Below, piece by piece: positions 45,460-54,628 of a stretch of 64,000 nt of DNA (the stretch's first letter is position 1; each line of letters begins with the position of its first letter). The notes below the pieces were generated by a model, which saw only the letters and a list, made by a program, of their open reading frames with translations, had not been told where the DNA came from and ran no database searches. The DNA is from Yeosuana sp043876835 (GTDB lineage: Bacteria; Bacteroidota; Bacteroidia; Flavobacteriales; Flavobacteriaceae). A program made the translations under genes and the position numbers. The stretch lies in NCBI RefSeq assembly GCF_043876835.1, contig NZ_JBAWJZ010000003.1, positions 431,371 to 495,370 on the forward strand, written 5' to 3'.

Positions 45460-46983
45460 ATGACTGTTAAAAATAATTTTTTTAAAGAGACTCTTAACCC
45501 GAAAGAAAAACCATCAAATCTAGGAGCCTACTTTTCAATTTTCAGAAAAAATATCATTGGTGTTGATGCTGAGTTTGACTCCCCTTATGGCAAGAAAAAA
45601 ATCATTTATGCTGATTGGACCGCCAGTGGGCGCTTGTACAGACCCATTGAAAAGAAGATATTAGAAGAAATAGGTCCATTTGTTGCCAATACCCATACAG
45701 AAACCTCGATAACCGGTAGTGTGATGACGCATGCTTATCATGATGCAAGGAATATTATCAAAAATCATGTTAATGCTTTAAAAGATGATGTGCTTATTAC
45801 CGTTGGTACTGGCATGACAGGAGCCATTAATAAGTTCCAGCGTATTTTAGGAATCAAGCTTAATGAAAATCTAAAAGACCACACCAATGTTCCTGATGAC
45901 AAAAGACCTATTATTTTTGTGTCCCATATGGAGCATCATTCTAACCAAACTTCATGGTTAGAGACCATTGCAAAAGTGGTGGTTATTCCTTCAAGTGATG
46001 AAGGGTTACCGTGTTTAGATAGTTTAAAATCTTTATTGCAGGAATATAGCCAGGTTCCCATAAAAATAGCTGCTATTACAGGTTGTTCAAACGTAACAGG
46101 AATCAGGACCAATTACCATGAAGTGGCCAAGATAATGCATCAAAACAATGGTCTGTGCTTTGTGGATTTTGCCTGTTCAGCACCTTATGTAAACATTGAC
46201 ATGCATCCAGCCGATGAAGATTCATATTTAGATGCCATAACTTTTTCACCGCATAAGTTTTTGGGTGGACCAGGAACATCGGGAGTTTTAATCTTCAATA
46301 AAAAACTGTATAAGAATTTAGTGCCAGATAATCCAGGAGGTGGAACGGTGAGTTATACAAATCCTTGGGGCGACCATGATTATATTGACGATATCGAAAC
46401 CCGTGAAGATGGTGGAACACCTGGGTTTTTACAAGCTATTAGAATTGCTCTTTCTTTGAAACTAAAAGAAGAAATGGGCATTCATAACATTTTGGAGAGA
46501 GAACATGAACTCAATGCTATTATTTTTGATCGCTTATCTCAAATTAGTAATTTAAAAATTCTTGCACCAAACCATACGGACAGATTGGGTGTATTTTCAT
46601 TTTATATTGAAGATGCTCATTATAACCTGATAGTAAAATTATTGAACGACCGTTTTGGGATACAGACAAGGGGTGGTTGTTCGTGTGCCGGAACTTATGG
46701 GCACTATTTGTTGCATGTAGATCAATTGACATCCAAGGCCATTGAGCAAAAGATATTAGAAGGCTGTTTGATGGATCGTCCAGGATGGGTCCGTATGTCT
46801 ATACATCCAACCATGACAAATTCTGAAATCGAATTTATTTGTAGTGCTATTAAAGAAATAGCTGAGAATTTTAAAAAATGGGGAGAAGATTATACTTATA
46901 ATGCCATTAAGAACGAATTCATTCATAAAAGCAATGTCCCTTTGGAAAATCAAATAATAACAAATTGGTTTAGCATAATTTAA
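45460..46983 (+). CDS. Class V aminotransferase (cysteine-desulfurase-like PLP enzyme)
   Basis: A 507-aa fold-type I PLP enzyme. The N-terminal IIYADWTASGRLYRPIE, the MEHHSNQTSW loop, the internal aldimine lysine Lys266 in TFSPHKFLGGPGTSG and a Cys-rich GGCSCAGTYGH near 405-415 resemble the SufS/IscS and isopenicillin-N-epimerase branches. The family size is normally about 400-500. The exact reaction is unknown; a link with sulfur or thiol chemistry is possible because of the disulfide genes just upstream. Confidence 0.82.
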   Translation: MTVKNNFFKETLNPKEKPSNLGAYFSIFRKNIIGVDAEFDSPYGKKKIIYADWTASGRLYRPIEKKILEEIGPFVANTHTETSITGSVMTHAYHDARNIIKNHVNALKDDVLITVGTGMTGAINKFQRILGIKLNENLKDHTNVPDDKRPIIFVSHMEHHSNQTSWLETIAKVVVIPSSDEGLPCLDSLKSLLQEYSQVPIKIAAITGCSNVTGIRTNYHEVAKIMHQNNGLCFVDFACSAPYVNIDMHPADEDSYLDAITFSPHKFLGGPGTSGVLIFNKKLYKNLVPDNPGGGTVSYTNPWGDHDYIDDIETREDGGTPGFLQAIRIALSLKLKEEMGIHNILEREHELNAIIFDRLSQISNLKILAPNHTDRLGVFSFYIEDAHYNLIVKLLNDRFGIQTRGGCSCAGTYGHYLLHVDQLTSKAIEQKILEGCLMDRPGWVRMSIHPTMTNSEIEFICSAIKEIAENFKKWGEDYTYNAIKNEFIHKSNVPLENQIITNWFSII

Positions 46984-47113
46984 GCTTTTCGTTGGTGAAC
47001 ATTATTTGTAACTTTTCCAAAGAATTCAAATATTTGGTTTTAACCTGAGGTTTAACCCAACTTACTCCACGGCACTATTTACTTTACTTTTACAGCAATT
47101 GATTTAACTGAGT

Positions 47114-47132
47114 AAATAATAGTGAAACATTA
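47114..47132. repeat. 19-bp exact repeat with 30733-30751
   Basis: Second copy of AAATAATAGTGAAACATTA, 68 bp before a tRNA-Met fragment. It marks the start of the second integration scar (46984-47436), where no gene is seen. Confidence 0.5.
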
Positions 47133-47199
47133 AAGAAAATTACCCAGAACTAACTAAAAACTAAAAACCTCCAAACAAAAATGCTTAAGGTTCTGCTTG

Positions 47200-47246
47200 T
47201 AGCGAGAACTGGACTCGAACCAGTGACCTTCGGGTTATGAGCCCGA
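47200..47246 (-). other. tRNA-Met 3' half (attachment-site scar)
   Basis: On the minus strand the anticodon arm is complete (TCGGG, loop CTCATAA, CCCGA), followed by AGGTC, a well-paired T-arm (ACTGG TTCGAGT CCAGT) and the acceptor strand TCTCGCT plus A. The 5' acceptor strand and the D-arm are missing, so it is not a functional tRNA. It looks like the tRNA piece left at one end of an element inserted into a tRNA-Met gene. Confidence 0.75.
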
Positions 47247-47274
47247 CAATTCAAAAACTAAACTTAAAGTTATG

Positions 47275-47297
47275 AAAAGTGAGTGATTCGGTGAGTA
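47275..47297. repeat. 23-bp repeat shared with 2838-2860
   Basis: Exact second copy, holding GTGAGTGATTCGGTGAGT, 29 bp beyond the tRNA-Met fragment. The combination tRNA fragment plus element repeat supports an element end here. Confidence 0.7.
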
Positions 47298-47372
47298 TAA
47301 ATTAAAAATTATACATAAATAAATGATTATCAATATATTACAAACAATAAAATATTCCCACCTTAAGCACTT

Positions 47373-47405
47373 AAAACCCCTGAAAACAATGTTTTCAGGG
47401 GTTTT
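47373..47405 (-). terminator. Bidirectional terminator after the beta-helix lipoprotein gene
   Basis: AAAACCCCTGAAAAC (47373-47387) pairs with GTTTTCAGGGGTTTT (47391-47405), a nearly perfect 15-bp stem with a T-run in both directions. It ends the minus-strand unit whose last gene stops at 47437. Confidence 0.85.
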
Positions 47406-47436
47406 AACTTAGATAAATCCTTGCTGAATTCTAGAT

Positions 47437-49506
47437 TTACCAAGCATAAACCGTATCTTCAGGAATTCCTACATATGTCACATTAATATCGTTAAGATTG
47501 CTTCTCTTTTCATTCAAAACAGATATTCCATGTTGACCGCTATAACCTACTGTAGAATTAACAATTGTTAATTTGCCTTCAGGACTATTGTCAACCGTAA
47601 TGTTTGCTGAAAAACTATTATCTACTGTTTTCCCTCCATGTAAAATCTCAGCAAATTCTAAATAGTTATTCTGGCTTGTGTTTGAAAAGGTAATACCATA
47701 CCACGATCCAACCAAACCATTAATATTTCTAAAAATAACATGATCTGTAGTAGTTCCCTTGCCGTATAGATACCCTTCTCTACCATTGGCACTTTCTACA
47801 ACTATTCGTGCTTCATTTTCCATTTCTATTTTTACACCAGGCTCAAGCTTTAAGCCAGACCAAACCACAAGATCCTTACCCAATCCTTTTACGTGATAAG
47901 TAACATCTGGTTGATAGAATCCTTTCCATACAGTTTCTTCATCATTTGCAATAGGGTAATTGCCATCAACACGAACTTTATTAAATCCATTAAAATTAAA
48001 CCTAGTATAATAATCAATTACAGCTACATTTTTTGTAGAAACAGCCATTGCATAACCATCATGATATCTAATATAATTTTCGTTAAAACTCAAAATAGTA
48101 GCTCCTTCAGAAGTTGCTTCTATACCATCTCCAGCTCCTAACCCTATTGAAGAATTATCCATTAATGCCAAACCATAGGCTCCAATATGAATAGAAGCTG
48201 GTTGATTTCCTGCAAGAGGCGAACTTCCTGCGTTTCTTACTGATACATATTCAAAAACAGATGGATTATCATTACTGTGCTCTATAAAAATTCCTTTCCA
48301 GTACCCAGCTTCAAGCTGATCTGTTCCGTGAAACTTAACAGGATTACCATGAAGACCAATAGCATTTAAATAACCTCCATTTAAAATGGCAATTTGTTTG
48401 TCTTGCTCAATTGAAATCTCAGTATATGCCATAAGGTTTAATCCTGTTCCATTAATAATTTTTAATCCTTCCAAAAGAGTATAAAAATTAGACTCCCAAG
48501 TAATTTCATTCCCACTATCTAAATAAGTGGTTGTTACTGCAATATCTCCATTAAAAAACTGATTATTATATGCAATTTTCTCAACCTGTGGAGCTGGCAA
48601 GGCTAATACATGTTCTTCTCCTTCAAGTCCTGTAATAACATTCCCTTTAAAAGAAATGAGACTGGCTTCTGGCGACAAATATATTGCTGTCCCTTTATTA
48701 TTGGTAAAATAACTGTTTTCTATACTTATCTGACTGTTGCTATCCATCCATAAACCAGAATTTGAAGAAAAGAGAGCATTATCTCCGCCAGCATATTCTA
48801 GAGATGTATTAATGATTTTATTGATTGGGTTATTTGATTGGAAATAAATACCAACCCAGTTTCCTGGTGTTTCAGCCTCACTTGTTAAATAAATACGGCT
48901 TTGTTCCTGATCTCCTCCTTCTGTAATAAAAGCTCCTGAAGCAGTAACCGTAAGAGCTGCATTCTCTGAAAAAATAACTTTTACACCAGGTTTAATAGTT
49001 AATTTAGCTTGTAGCTTAATTGGTTTTGTAATTAAATAGTCAATTTTAGTCCAGTCTTCAGGAAAAACATCCTCCATTACCATGTCGGTTAATATATCTT
49101 CTGAAATTATCACTGTTTCCGTTCCTACAACTTCTGAAACCACAATCTGGACTTCATCTTTTGATACCCAATTTCCTTTTCTAATCACAAGCTCGATTAC
49201 ATAATTTCCCACTTTATCAGCAACAAATTCTGGTGTAACTGTAGTTGAATTTGTAATTGTTGCCTGACTTCCTGAAGGCTTACTCTTCATATTCCATTGG
49301 TAACTGAATTCTTCTTCCTCTTCATCTTCAGACTCACTTCCATCTAACAAAATGGTTTCTCCTAAAGCTACTTGCTGGTCTTCACCAGCAACCGCTGTAA
49401 GTGGGTTTGTCCTATCAATCGAATCATCTTCTTGACAAGATACAACCGTAAACATAGCAATCATTACGGCCATTAAATAAAATTTCATTGTTTTCATCTT
49501 TTTCAT
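47437..49506 (-). CDS. Lipoprotein with PKD-like and right-handed beta-helix domains
   Basis: A 689-aa lipoprotein: signal ends FTVVSC (Cys24); a PKD/Ig-like domain covers about 33-125 (TAVAGEDQQVALGETILLDG); the rest shows beta-helix repeats with short NS/NN turns (SSNSGLWMDSNSQISIENSYF). Such proteins bind or process polymers at the cell surface; no catalytic residues can be named. It is 20 bp downstream of the 194-aa lipoprotein gene and would share the FNR-like box at 50200. Confidence 0.75.
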   Translation of the reverse strand: MKKMKTMKFYLMAVMIAMFTVVSCQEDDSIDRTNPLTAVAGEDQQVALGETILLDGSESEDEEEEEFSYQWNMKSKPSGSQATITNSTTVTPEFVADKVGNYVIELVIRKGNWVSKDEVQIVVSEVVGTETVIISEDILTDMVMEDVFPEDWTKIDYLITKPIKLQAKLTIKPGVKVIFSENAALTVTASGAFITEGGDQEQSRIYLTSEAETPGNWVGIYFQSNNPINKIINTSLEYAGGDNALFSSNSGLWMDSNSQISIENSYFTNNKGTAIYLSPEASLISFKGNVITGLEGEEHVLALPAPQVEKIAYNNQFFNGDIAVTTTYLDSGNEITWESNFYTLLEGLKIINGTGLNLMAYTEISIEQDKQIAILNGGYLNAIGLHGNPVKFHGTDQLEAGYWKGIFIEHSNDNPSVFEYVSVRNAGSSPLAGNQPASIHIGAYGLALMDNSSIGLGAGDGIEATSEGATILSFNENYIRYHDGYAMAVSTKNVAVIDYYTRFNFNGFNKVRVDGNYPIANDEETVWKGFYQPDVTYHVKGLGKDLVVWSGLKLEPGVKIEMENEARIVVESANGREGYLYGKGTTTDHVIFRNINGLVGSWYGITFSNTSQNNYLEFAEILHGGKTVDNSFSANITVDNSPEGKLTIVNSTVGYSGQHGISVLNEKRSNLNDINVTYVGIPEDTVYAW

Positions 49507-49526
49507 TGTTCTTCTTTTTTTGTTGT

Positions 49527-50111
49527 TTATGATTTTAATTTTAAATATTTAATTACAGAACTTTCTGGAGTTGTAAATGTTAATACTTCATATTCATTTA
49601 CAGAAATGACTGTTGACAGATCATACTTAAGAGTAAAACTATCTGTCGCTTCGTTTCTGTCAAAATCATTACCAGGATTGCAAACGCTATGGTATTTCAT
49701 TCGTCTAACTTGTGGATAAAAAGTTATTTGATTGTCTTCTAAAAGAACAGTTCCCTTTATATATTGAGCTGTATAAGACTGACAGCCTCCACCAGAACTG
49801 GTTGCAACAACAATTGCCCAAATAAAAGTTCCATCTTGATTAAGTTGTATTCCAAACCCAGGAACAGGATCCATAGACCACGGATCGTATTCTCCTCCAA
49901 ACCATTTGTTGTTAGCAGGATTATACAATAAAGGATCAAACTCGTGTTGCATGCTTAAACTCCATTCCTCTAACCAAGCTCCTTGAAGTTCGGTAGGCAC
50001 CTCACTAGCTGGTGGAACATTGCTGTTAGGATCATTATCATTTTGACATGAATAAGCACTCATTAACCCAAAAGCAATGAAAGAAAACATTGCGTTTTTA
50101 AATTTTCTCAT
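49527..50111 (-). CDS. Hypothetical lipoprotein (194 aa)
   Basis: Lipoprotein signal with Cys23 (LMSAYSCQND), then one compact beta-rich domain (GAWLEEWSL, GFGIQLNQDGTFIWAIVVA, EYEVLTFTTPESSVIKYLKLKS) that resembles small lipocalin-like or DUF-type domains, but I do not recognise a family. It is the first gene of a two-gene unit with an FNR-like box 89 bp upstream of its start. Confidence 0.7.
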   Translation of the reverse strand: MRKFKNAMFSFIAFGLMSAYSCQNDNDPNSNVPPASEVPTELQGAWLEEWSLSMQHEFDPLLYNPANNKWFGGEYDPWSMDPVPGFGIQLNQDGTFIWAIVVATSSGGGCQSYTAQYIKGTVLLEDNQITFYPQVRRMKYHSVCNPGNDFDRNEATDSFTLKYDLSTVISVNEYEVLTFTTPESSVIKYLKLKS

Positions 50112-50199
50112 GAATATTTATTATTAATTAAACTGTAAATTATTTGTATCCCCTTTGGAAACAATAGCGCAAAGAAAAGCAAGACAAATCTTACGTCAA

Positions 50200-50213
50200 T
50201 TGATTTGAATCAA
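50200..50213. promoter_or_regulatory. FNR-like box TTGATTTGAATCAA
   Basis: Perfect TTGAT-N4-ATCAA dyad, 89 bp upstream of the 50111 start. One of five such boxes in this region; the Crp/Fnr proteins encoded at 52.0 and 55.6 kb have FNR-type recognition helices. Confidence 0.75.
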
Positions 50214-50315
50214 GAGATGACCTTTCGATTGAAATAGTCAAACAGCACTTAAAAAATCTAAAGAATTAAATTATGTTTCTATTAAAAAGAAGGGCAATTA
50301 TATTTTATTCACTAA

Positions 50316-51221
50316 TTAGTTTGATGTTTCACCAACCTTTATTGATTGATTTGCAATTGAATTATATGCATAATCAATTAGGGTAACAAGCTCGGTGGTT
50401 TTATCAAATTCAACTCGAATCCAACCAAAATGGAAAGCACCATTTATATTAGTTTGAATCGCTACTATTTGACTTGAATCTGCCCAGTTTCCTTCATAAT
50501 AGATTTCACCATTTGTTTTGGTATGCCTTATCACTAAAGCGGCAAATTCCTCTGTCCAATACTGGTTTTCAAGCAAATTACTATCTATTTCTTCATGCAA
50601 AGTTTCTGCAACAAGAAAGCCCATGTTTTTGAAATTTTCATTAATTTGAGGACCAGATTTAATTAAATTTCTCCCAAACCCAATTGGATTCATTCCTACA
50701 TTTAAATGATCACCAAGATAATTTGCATGCAATTCTACAAATATTGTAAAATCAACTAGTCCATCTTCAGTTATATCTAATGCGATAGGAAGTGGATCTC
50801 CATATTTAACTATTCTCCCATCTGTTTTATAAACAATGCTATTAGTTGTGGTAATAAAACTAATCTCGTTGCCGTATGATGTTCCTAAACCGTTAGTTGC
50901 ATAGGCACGAACAAAATATTCTGTATTTGGGGTTAAATTAGAAAGAGCACTAGCAAACTCACCTAAATCTTTTCCGTCTGATGTTTTTGTTGAATTCTCA
51001 ATAGTTGGGTTGGATTCCAAACCATAACAAATCCCTTTTTCAATAACTAAAGCTCTACCATCATTGGTTATTATCCCTCCTGAAGAAGCCGATGAAGATG
51101 TAATATCTGTTATATTGAGTGTTTGTACAATAGGTAAAGAAACTGCATCTTTATCATCACTGCATCCAAAAAAACTTAATACTAAGGACTGAGCCAAAAA
51201 TAAATAAATTTTACTTTTCAT
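50316..51221 (-). CDS. Lipoprotein with fibronectin type III-like domain
   Basis: A 301-aa lipoprotein from the ATG at 51221, preferred over 51239 because it starts the signal directly (MKSKIYLFLAQSLVLSFFGC, Cys20). Residues about 35-125 look like a fibronectin type III domain (ITSSSASSGGIITNDGRALV, LTPNTEYFVRAYATNG); the remainder is beta-rich and unknown. It stands alone, without an FNR-like box in its own upstream gap. Confidence 0.72.
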   Translation of the reverse strand: MKSKIYLFLAQSLVLSFFGCSDDKDAVSLPIVQTLNITDITSSSASSGGIITNDGRALVIEKGICYGLESNPTIENSTKTSDGKDLGEFASALSNLTPNTEYFVRAYATNGLGTSYGNEISFITTTNSIVYKTDGRIVKYGDPLPIALDITEDGLVDFTIFVELHANYLGDHLNVGMNPIGFGRNLIKSGPQINENFKNMGFLVAETLHEEIDSNLLENQYWTEEFAALVIRHTKTNGEIYYEGNWADSSQIVAIQTNINGAFHFGWIRVEFDKTTELVTLIDYAYNSIANQSIKVGETSN

Positions 51222-51352
51222 TTTTTTAATTCTAATCATTCATGATTTATATGCTTGCAGTAATCATTTTAATAATATTTGTTGTAAGATTAACCTGCAA
51301 TTTCTCCAAAAGACGAATACTGTTTAAAAATGCTACAATAGTTTTTAAAAAA

Positions 51353-51925
51353 TTATGCAACAGTAATATTGGCTTTATGAAGTATCTCACTAGCCTGCAC
51401 TAAGTGGCGTTCGTTATGATACACTACAAATCGAAGCGTATCACCTAAACTGAGATTAATAAACTGGGAAAGTGTTGTGGAAATTTTAATTTTTTGCAGG
51501 TTATAATCTTTGCTGTTGTTTAATAACGTTAACAGCTTTTTTTGTTGAGATATAAACCTTGAAAGCGTTAATTCATTAAGATTACCTGAAATTGGATTCA
51601 TATCCTTGGCCGTTTTCATTTTCTTTATATGTCCATTTGCAGGCCTAATGATTTTCACAAAATAATTTCCTAAAAATCCGCCTTTAAAATAATCGGCAGG
51701 CTTTTCTATTTTGTTGGTTTTAAGAGTGTTTTCAATTTCTTTTAAATAATGATCCCCATACAAATTAAGATGTTCTAAACATTCATATACACTCCAAACC
51801 TCTGGTTCTGGTTTATAATTTAATTGTGCATGGTTTAAATTCTTAAGAGCTTCCCCAAAATAGATTGCTTTTTGGGTAAGCTCATTAAGTTCTTCAAACA
51901 TCTCTAATACAGATATTTTCCTCAT
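51353..51925 (-). CDS. DinB-family protein
   Basis: A 190-aa four-helix-bundle protein of the DinB/YfiT superfamily: LNHAQLNYKPEPEVWSVYECLEHL in pieces near 27-55 with a first metal-type His (CLEHLNLYGDHYL), and a C-terminal LRFVVYHNERHLVQASEIL giving two more His ligands. Members are metal-dependent thiol-S-transferases or hydrolases of unknown substrate. An FNR-like box lies 45 bp upstream. Confidence 0.82.
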   Translation of the reverse strand: MRKISVLEMFEELNELTQKAIYFGEALKNLNHAQLNYKPEPEVWSVYECLEHLNLYGDHYLKEIENTLKTNKIEKPADYFKGGFLGNYFVKIIRPANGHIKKMKTAKDMNPISGNLNELTLSRFISQQKKLLTLLNNSKDYNLQKIKISTTLSQFINLSLGDTLRFVVYHNERHLVQASEILHKANITVA

Positions 51926-51969
51926 CTTATTTTTTTATACAAAAATTCACAATCTGTCATCAAAATCCA

Positions 51970-51983
51970 TTGATTCAAATCAA
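51970..51983. promoter_or_regulatory. FNR-like box TTGATTCAAATCAA
   Basis: Perfect dyad between the end of the first Crp/Fnr gene (stop 51993) and the DinB start at 51925 (45 bp). Confidence 0.78.
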
Positions 51984-51992
51984 GATTTAATT

Positions 51993-52535
51993 CTAACCCT
52001 GATTTCTTAACCTACTAAGTGTTTCTGGTGTCATCCGCATATAAGAAGCTATATATTTTAAGGGAATTTCTTGAAAAAGTTGCGGACTTCTCTGTAATAC
52101 TCTTTTAAATCGCTCCATTGGTGAATCTGTTAATATATCAATTTCTCTATCCAATTGTTGCAACGCTAAGGCTTCCAAAAGTGAATTGTATTCTTTTAGA
52201 AGATGAATATCACTTTGAACAAACTCCAAAAAGTTAGATTTAGGAACTTTATAAACCACCGTTTTTCTTATTGCCTGAATATAATATTCAGAAGGTTTAC
52301 CAGTAAAAAACGATCCTAACGATGTTATGATGTTTCCCGAATAACCAAACCTAATATTGTGCTCTTCGTATTTTGAAACATAAAAAAGGCGCAAAGCGCC
52401 TTCTTCGATATAATAAATGTAGTTTTCAACGACACCTGGAGTCAATAAATATTCATTTCTAGATAACTCACTTTTTTTGGCATTTAGGATATCTTCAGAC
52501 CTAAGTGCTTCCATTAGTGTTATTCTTTGCTTCAT
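51993..52535 (-). CDS. Crp/Fnr-family transcriptional regulator (first of two)
   Basis: A 180-aa regulator from the ATG at 52535 (the frame opens at 52580, which would add 15 residues). A cyclic-nucleotide-binding-type beta-roll (NEYLLTPGVVENYIYYIEEGALRLFYV) and dimer helix precede a short helix-turn-helix (LKYIASYMRMTPETLSRLR). ETLSR keeps the Glu..Ser-Arg residues with which FNR reads TTGAT. No FNR-type Cys cluster is seen, so an oxygen-sensing Fe-S centre is unlikely. It follows the amidohydrolase gene by about 90 bp and would share the box at 54011. Confidence 0.88.
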   Translation of the reverse strand: MKQRITLMEALRSEDILNAKKSELSRNEYLLTPGVVENYIYYIEEGALRLFYVSKYEEHNIRFGYSGNIITSLGSFFTGKPSEYYIQAIRKTVVYKVPKSNFLEFVQSDIHLLKEYNSLLEALALQQLDREIDILTDSPMERFKRVLQRSPQLFQEIPLKYIASYMRMTPETLSRLRNQG

Positions 52536-52624
52536 GTTCTTAATGTTTGATTGAATAAATTTAAAAAAATAAACTTTCAAATTTAAGCCTCAATACGATC
52601 ATAAATTGAAAAAGACAGAGTTGT

Positions 52625-53962
52625 TTATTCCAAAGATTTATTTGCTATTTGACTTGCCTTTTTAAGTAGTTCTTTAATATTAAAATTTAATAACTTACCA
52701 TTTCTTTTAACTATTTTACCAGCAATCATAACGGTATCTACATCCTGATCTTTTGCGTATAACACAACCGATGACACTAGATTTAATGTTGGCGACAAAC
52801 CAATATCATTAATATTGATTAATATAATATCAGCTTGTTTTCCTACTTCTAAAGAACCTATTTTATGATCTAGTCCCAAAACTTTGGCTCCTCCAATTGT
52901 AGCCAATTTAAGTACATCTATGTCTGAAATTGTAAGTTTATCCAGCATCTGTAAATTCTGGTAACTTTTTTCATTTTGGATGGCTCTTTCTGCTTGAAGA
53001 GCAATTTTCATCTGATCAAACATACTTCCAGATGATGCACTAATTACATCAATTCCTAATCCAGTTGGTATCCCAAATTTTAAAGCTTTACCAGTTATTG
53101 GAAGTCCTAACCCCATTTGCAATTCAACTTCTGGAGTAACCGATATACTACAGCCATGGTCTGCCAAAAGCTTAAAATCGTTTTCATTAATTGTATTGGC
53201 ATGAGCAAAATTAAGGTCGCTATCCAACAGTTTTTCGTTATTTAATTTTTGAATGCCATTATATTTTGGCCCAAAGGTTCCACCGCCAATGTGCATAGAT
53301 ATTTGTAAATCTAGTTCTCTTCCCAATAGAATATCATGCTTAGCGACTTCTAAATCTGAATATTCTGGACCACGAATTGCAAGCGCCATAGTAATTAAAT
53401 CATCTTCTGAGTTGAAATGTTTCGTTCTAATTTCTTTTGCATCTAACGGATGTTTTAATTTACTCTCATAAAACCATTCCCATACTGATGTTCCAGGTGT
53501 ACCAAAACCAAACTTTCCTCTTATTCCAGAATCCTTTAAACCTTTTATAGCAGCGCTACTATGTTCAGGAGTATTCATAATATGAGACCAATCAAAAATG
53601 GTTGTTATTCCCGAATTTATAGCTTCAATAGCGCCTAATAAATTGGCTGCATATACATCGTCTGCAGACATGGTTGGAGCAATTTTACCCAACATAATTT
53701 GCAGGTATTCCATTAAAGTCCAATTTGATGCCATTCCTTTAAAAGGTGATTCCCAAAGATGTCTATGTGTATCAACAAAACCAGGCAAAACTATCATCCT
53801 GTTTGCATCTAATACCGTAAAATCATCGCCCGTAATTATACTTTTGTTTATTTCAGAAATCTTATCATCTTCAATTAAAACATCTAATTGATCATTAACT
53901 AACTGATTGTTATTAATGGAAATGACAGTTCCTCCTTTGATTAAAATTTTTCTTCTATCCAT
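52625..53962 (-). CDS. Amidohydrolase-superfamily deaminase/hydrolase
   Basis: A 445-aa metal-dependent hydrolase. PGFVDTHRHLWE gives the metal ligands His66 and His68; SMHIGGG, FAHANTIN and GLGIDVISASSGSMFDQ provide the later His and Asp ligands; the C-terminus has VLGLDHKIGSLEVGKQADIILI. It belongs with cytosine/guanine deaminase, SAH deaminase and chlorohydrolase-like enzymes; the substrate is not clear. The FNR-like box at 54011 is 49 bp upstream, and a purine/pyrimidine-deaminase-like gene lies in the same regulon. Confidence 0.85.
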   Translation of the reverse strand: MDRRKILIKGGTVISINNNQLVNDQLDVLIEDDKISEINKSIITGDDFTVLDANRMIVLPGFVDTHRHLWESPFKGMASNWTLMEYLQIMLGKIAPTMSADDVYAANLLGAIEAINSGITTIFDWSHIMNTPEHSSAAIKGLKDSGIRGKFGFGTPGTSVWEWFYESKLKHPLDAKEIRTKHFNSEDDLITMALAIRGPEYSDLEVAKHDILLGRELDLQISMHIGGGTFGPKYNGIQKLNNEKLLDSDLNFAHANTINENDFKLLADHGCSISVTPEVELQMGLGLPITGKALKFGIPTGLGIDVISASSGSMFDQMKIALQAERAIQNEKSYQNLQMLDKLTISDIDVLKLATIGGAKVLGLDHKIGSLEVGKQADIILININDIGLSPTLNLVSSVVLYAKDQDVDTVMIAGKIVKRNGKLLNFNIKELLKKASQIANKSLE

Positions 53963-54010
53963 AATGTTAATTTAATGAAGCAAATTTCCATTATAAGTCG
54001 AGTTATACAT

Positions 54011-54024
54011 TTGATTTAAATCAA
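54011..54024. promoter_or_regulatory. FNR-like box TTGATTTAAATCAA
   Basis: A fully symmetrical 14-bp dyad, 49 bp upstream of the amidohydrolase start. Confidence 0.78.
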
Positions 54025-54160
54025 GAGTCGTTTTAAATCTATTTTTTAAGATTTCTAAAATGAAATTTGTGGCAAGCAAAAAAAAATAGATTAGCAGGCT
54101 AATCAATTTTAAAATTGAATTATGCCCTTAATAATCAAAAAACAGAAATTGGAATTTTTT

Positions 54161-54601
54161 CTATTGTGATAGCTCTGCATACTTTTTTGTTAACCAAGAT
54201 TCTGCCTGCGAAATGGTTTCACAAAGTATGGTAGCTACTTTATTATTGCTTTTCTTTTGAAGTTCTATAGACGACATTTTCGAAAAAAGATCGGGCGAAA
54301 TGATGCTTATATTATACCTAAGACCATACTCATAATTTAAAGGAAAAAAATAATTACTAATCCAATCAACTAACCCAGCCCATGCGCCTTCGATTTCCTT
54401 TGTATCATGAACATGAAACTTACATTTGGCTTTTATTCCTTCTCGTTTCTGCCAATCGTACATTTTCATTGATGCCGCCTTTACTTCACTTTCTGTACAA
54501 GGACCTGTCCACTTCATTAATAAGTAGTTTTTTTGTGGTTCATAGCTCAATTTGCCATAAATATCTCCACTGCTATTTCTTATTACATTAATGACAATCA
54601 T
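54161..54601 (-). CDS. Hypothetical protein, STAS/SpoIIAA-like (146 aa)
   Basis: A cytoplasmic protein without signal or membrane segment. YLLMKWTGPCTESEVKAAS, DWISNYFFPLNYEYGLRYN and a C-terminal AESWLTKKY recall short SpoIIAA/STAS-like proteins common in Bacteroidetes, but the match is weak. It is the third gene after VOC and cupin genes (27 bp gap), which suggests co-transcription from the box at 55583. Confidence 0.65.
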   Translation of the reverse strand: MIVINVIRNSSGDIYGKLSYEPQKNYLLMKWTGPCTESEVKAASMKMYDWQKREGIKAKCKFHVHDTKEIEGAWAGLVDWISNYFFPLNYEYGLRYNISIISPDLFSKMSSIELQKKSNNKVATILCETISQAESWLTKKYAELSQ

Positions 54602-54628
54602 TATAATAAAAGATTTAACCTAAAATAA

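Noticed and set aside
54091..54103. GATTAGC/CTAATC hairpin as terminator
   Set aside because: Short stem without a T-run; too weak to list.
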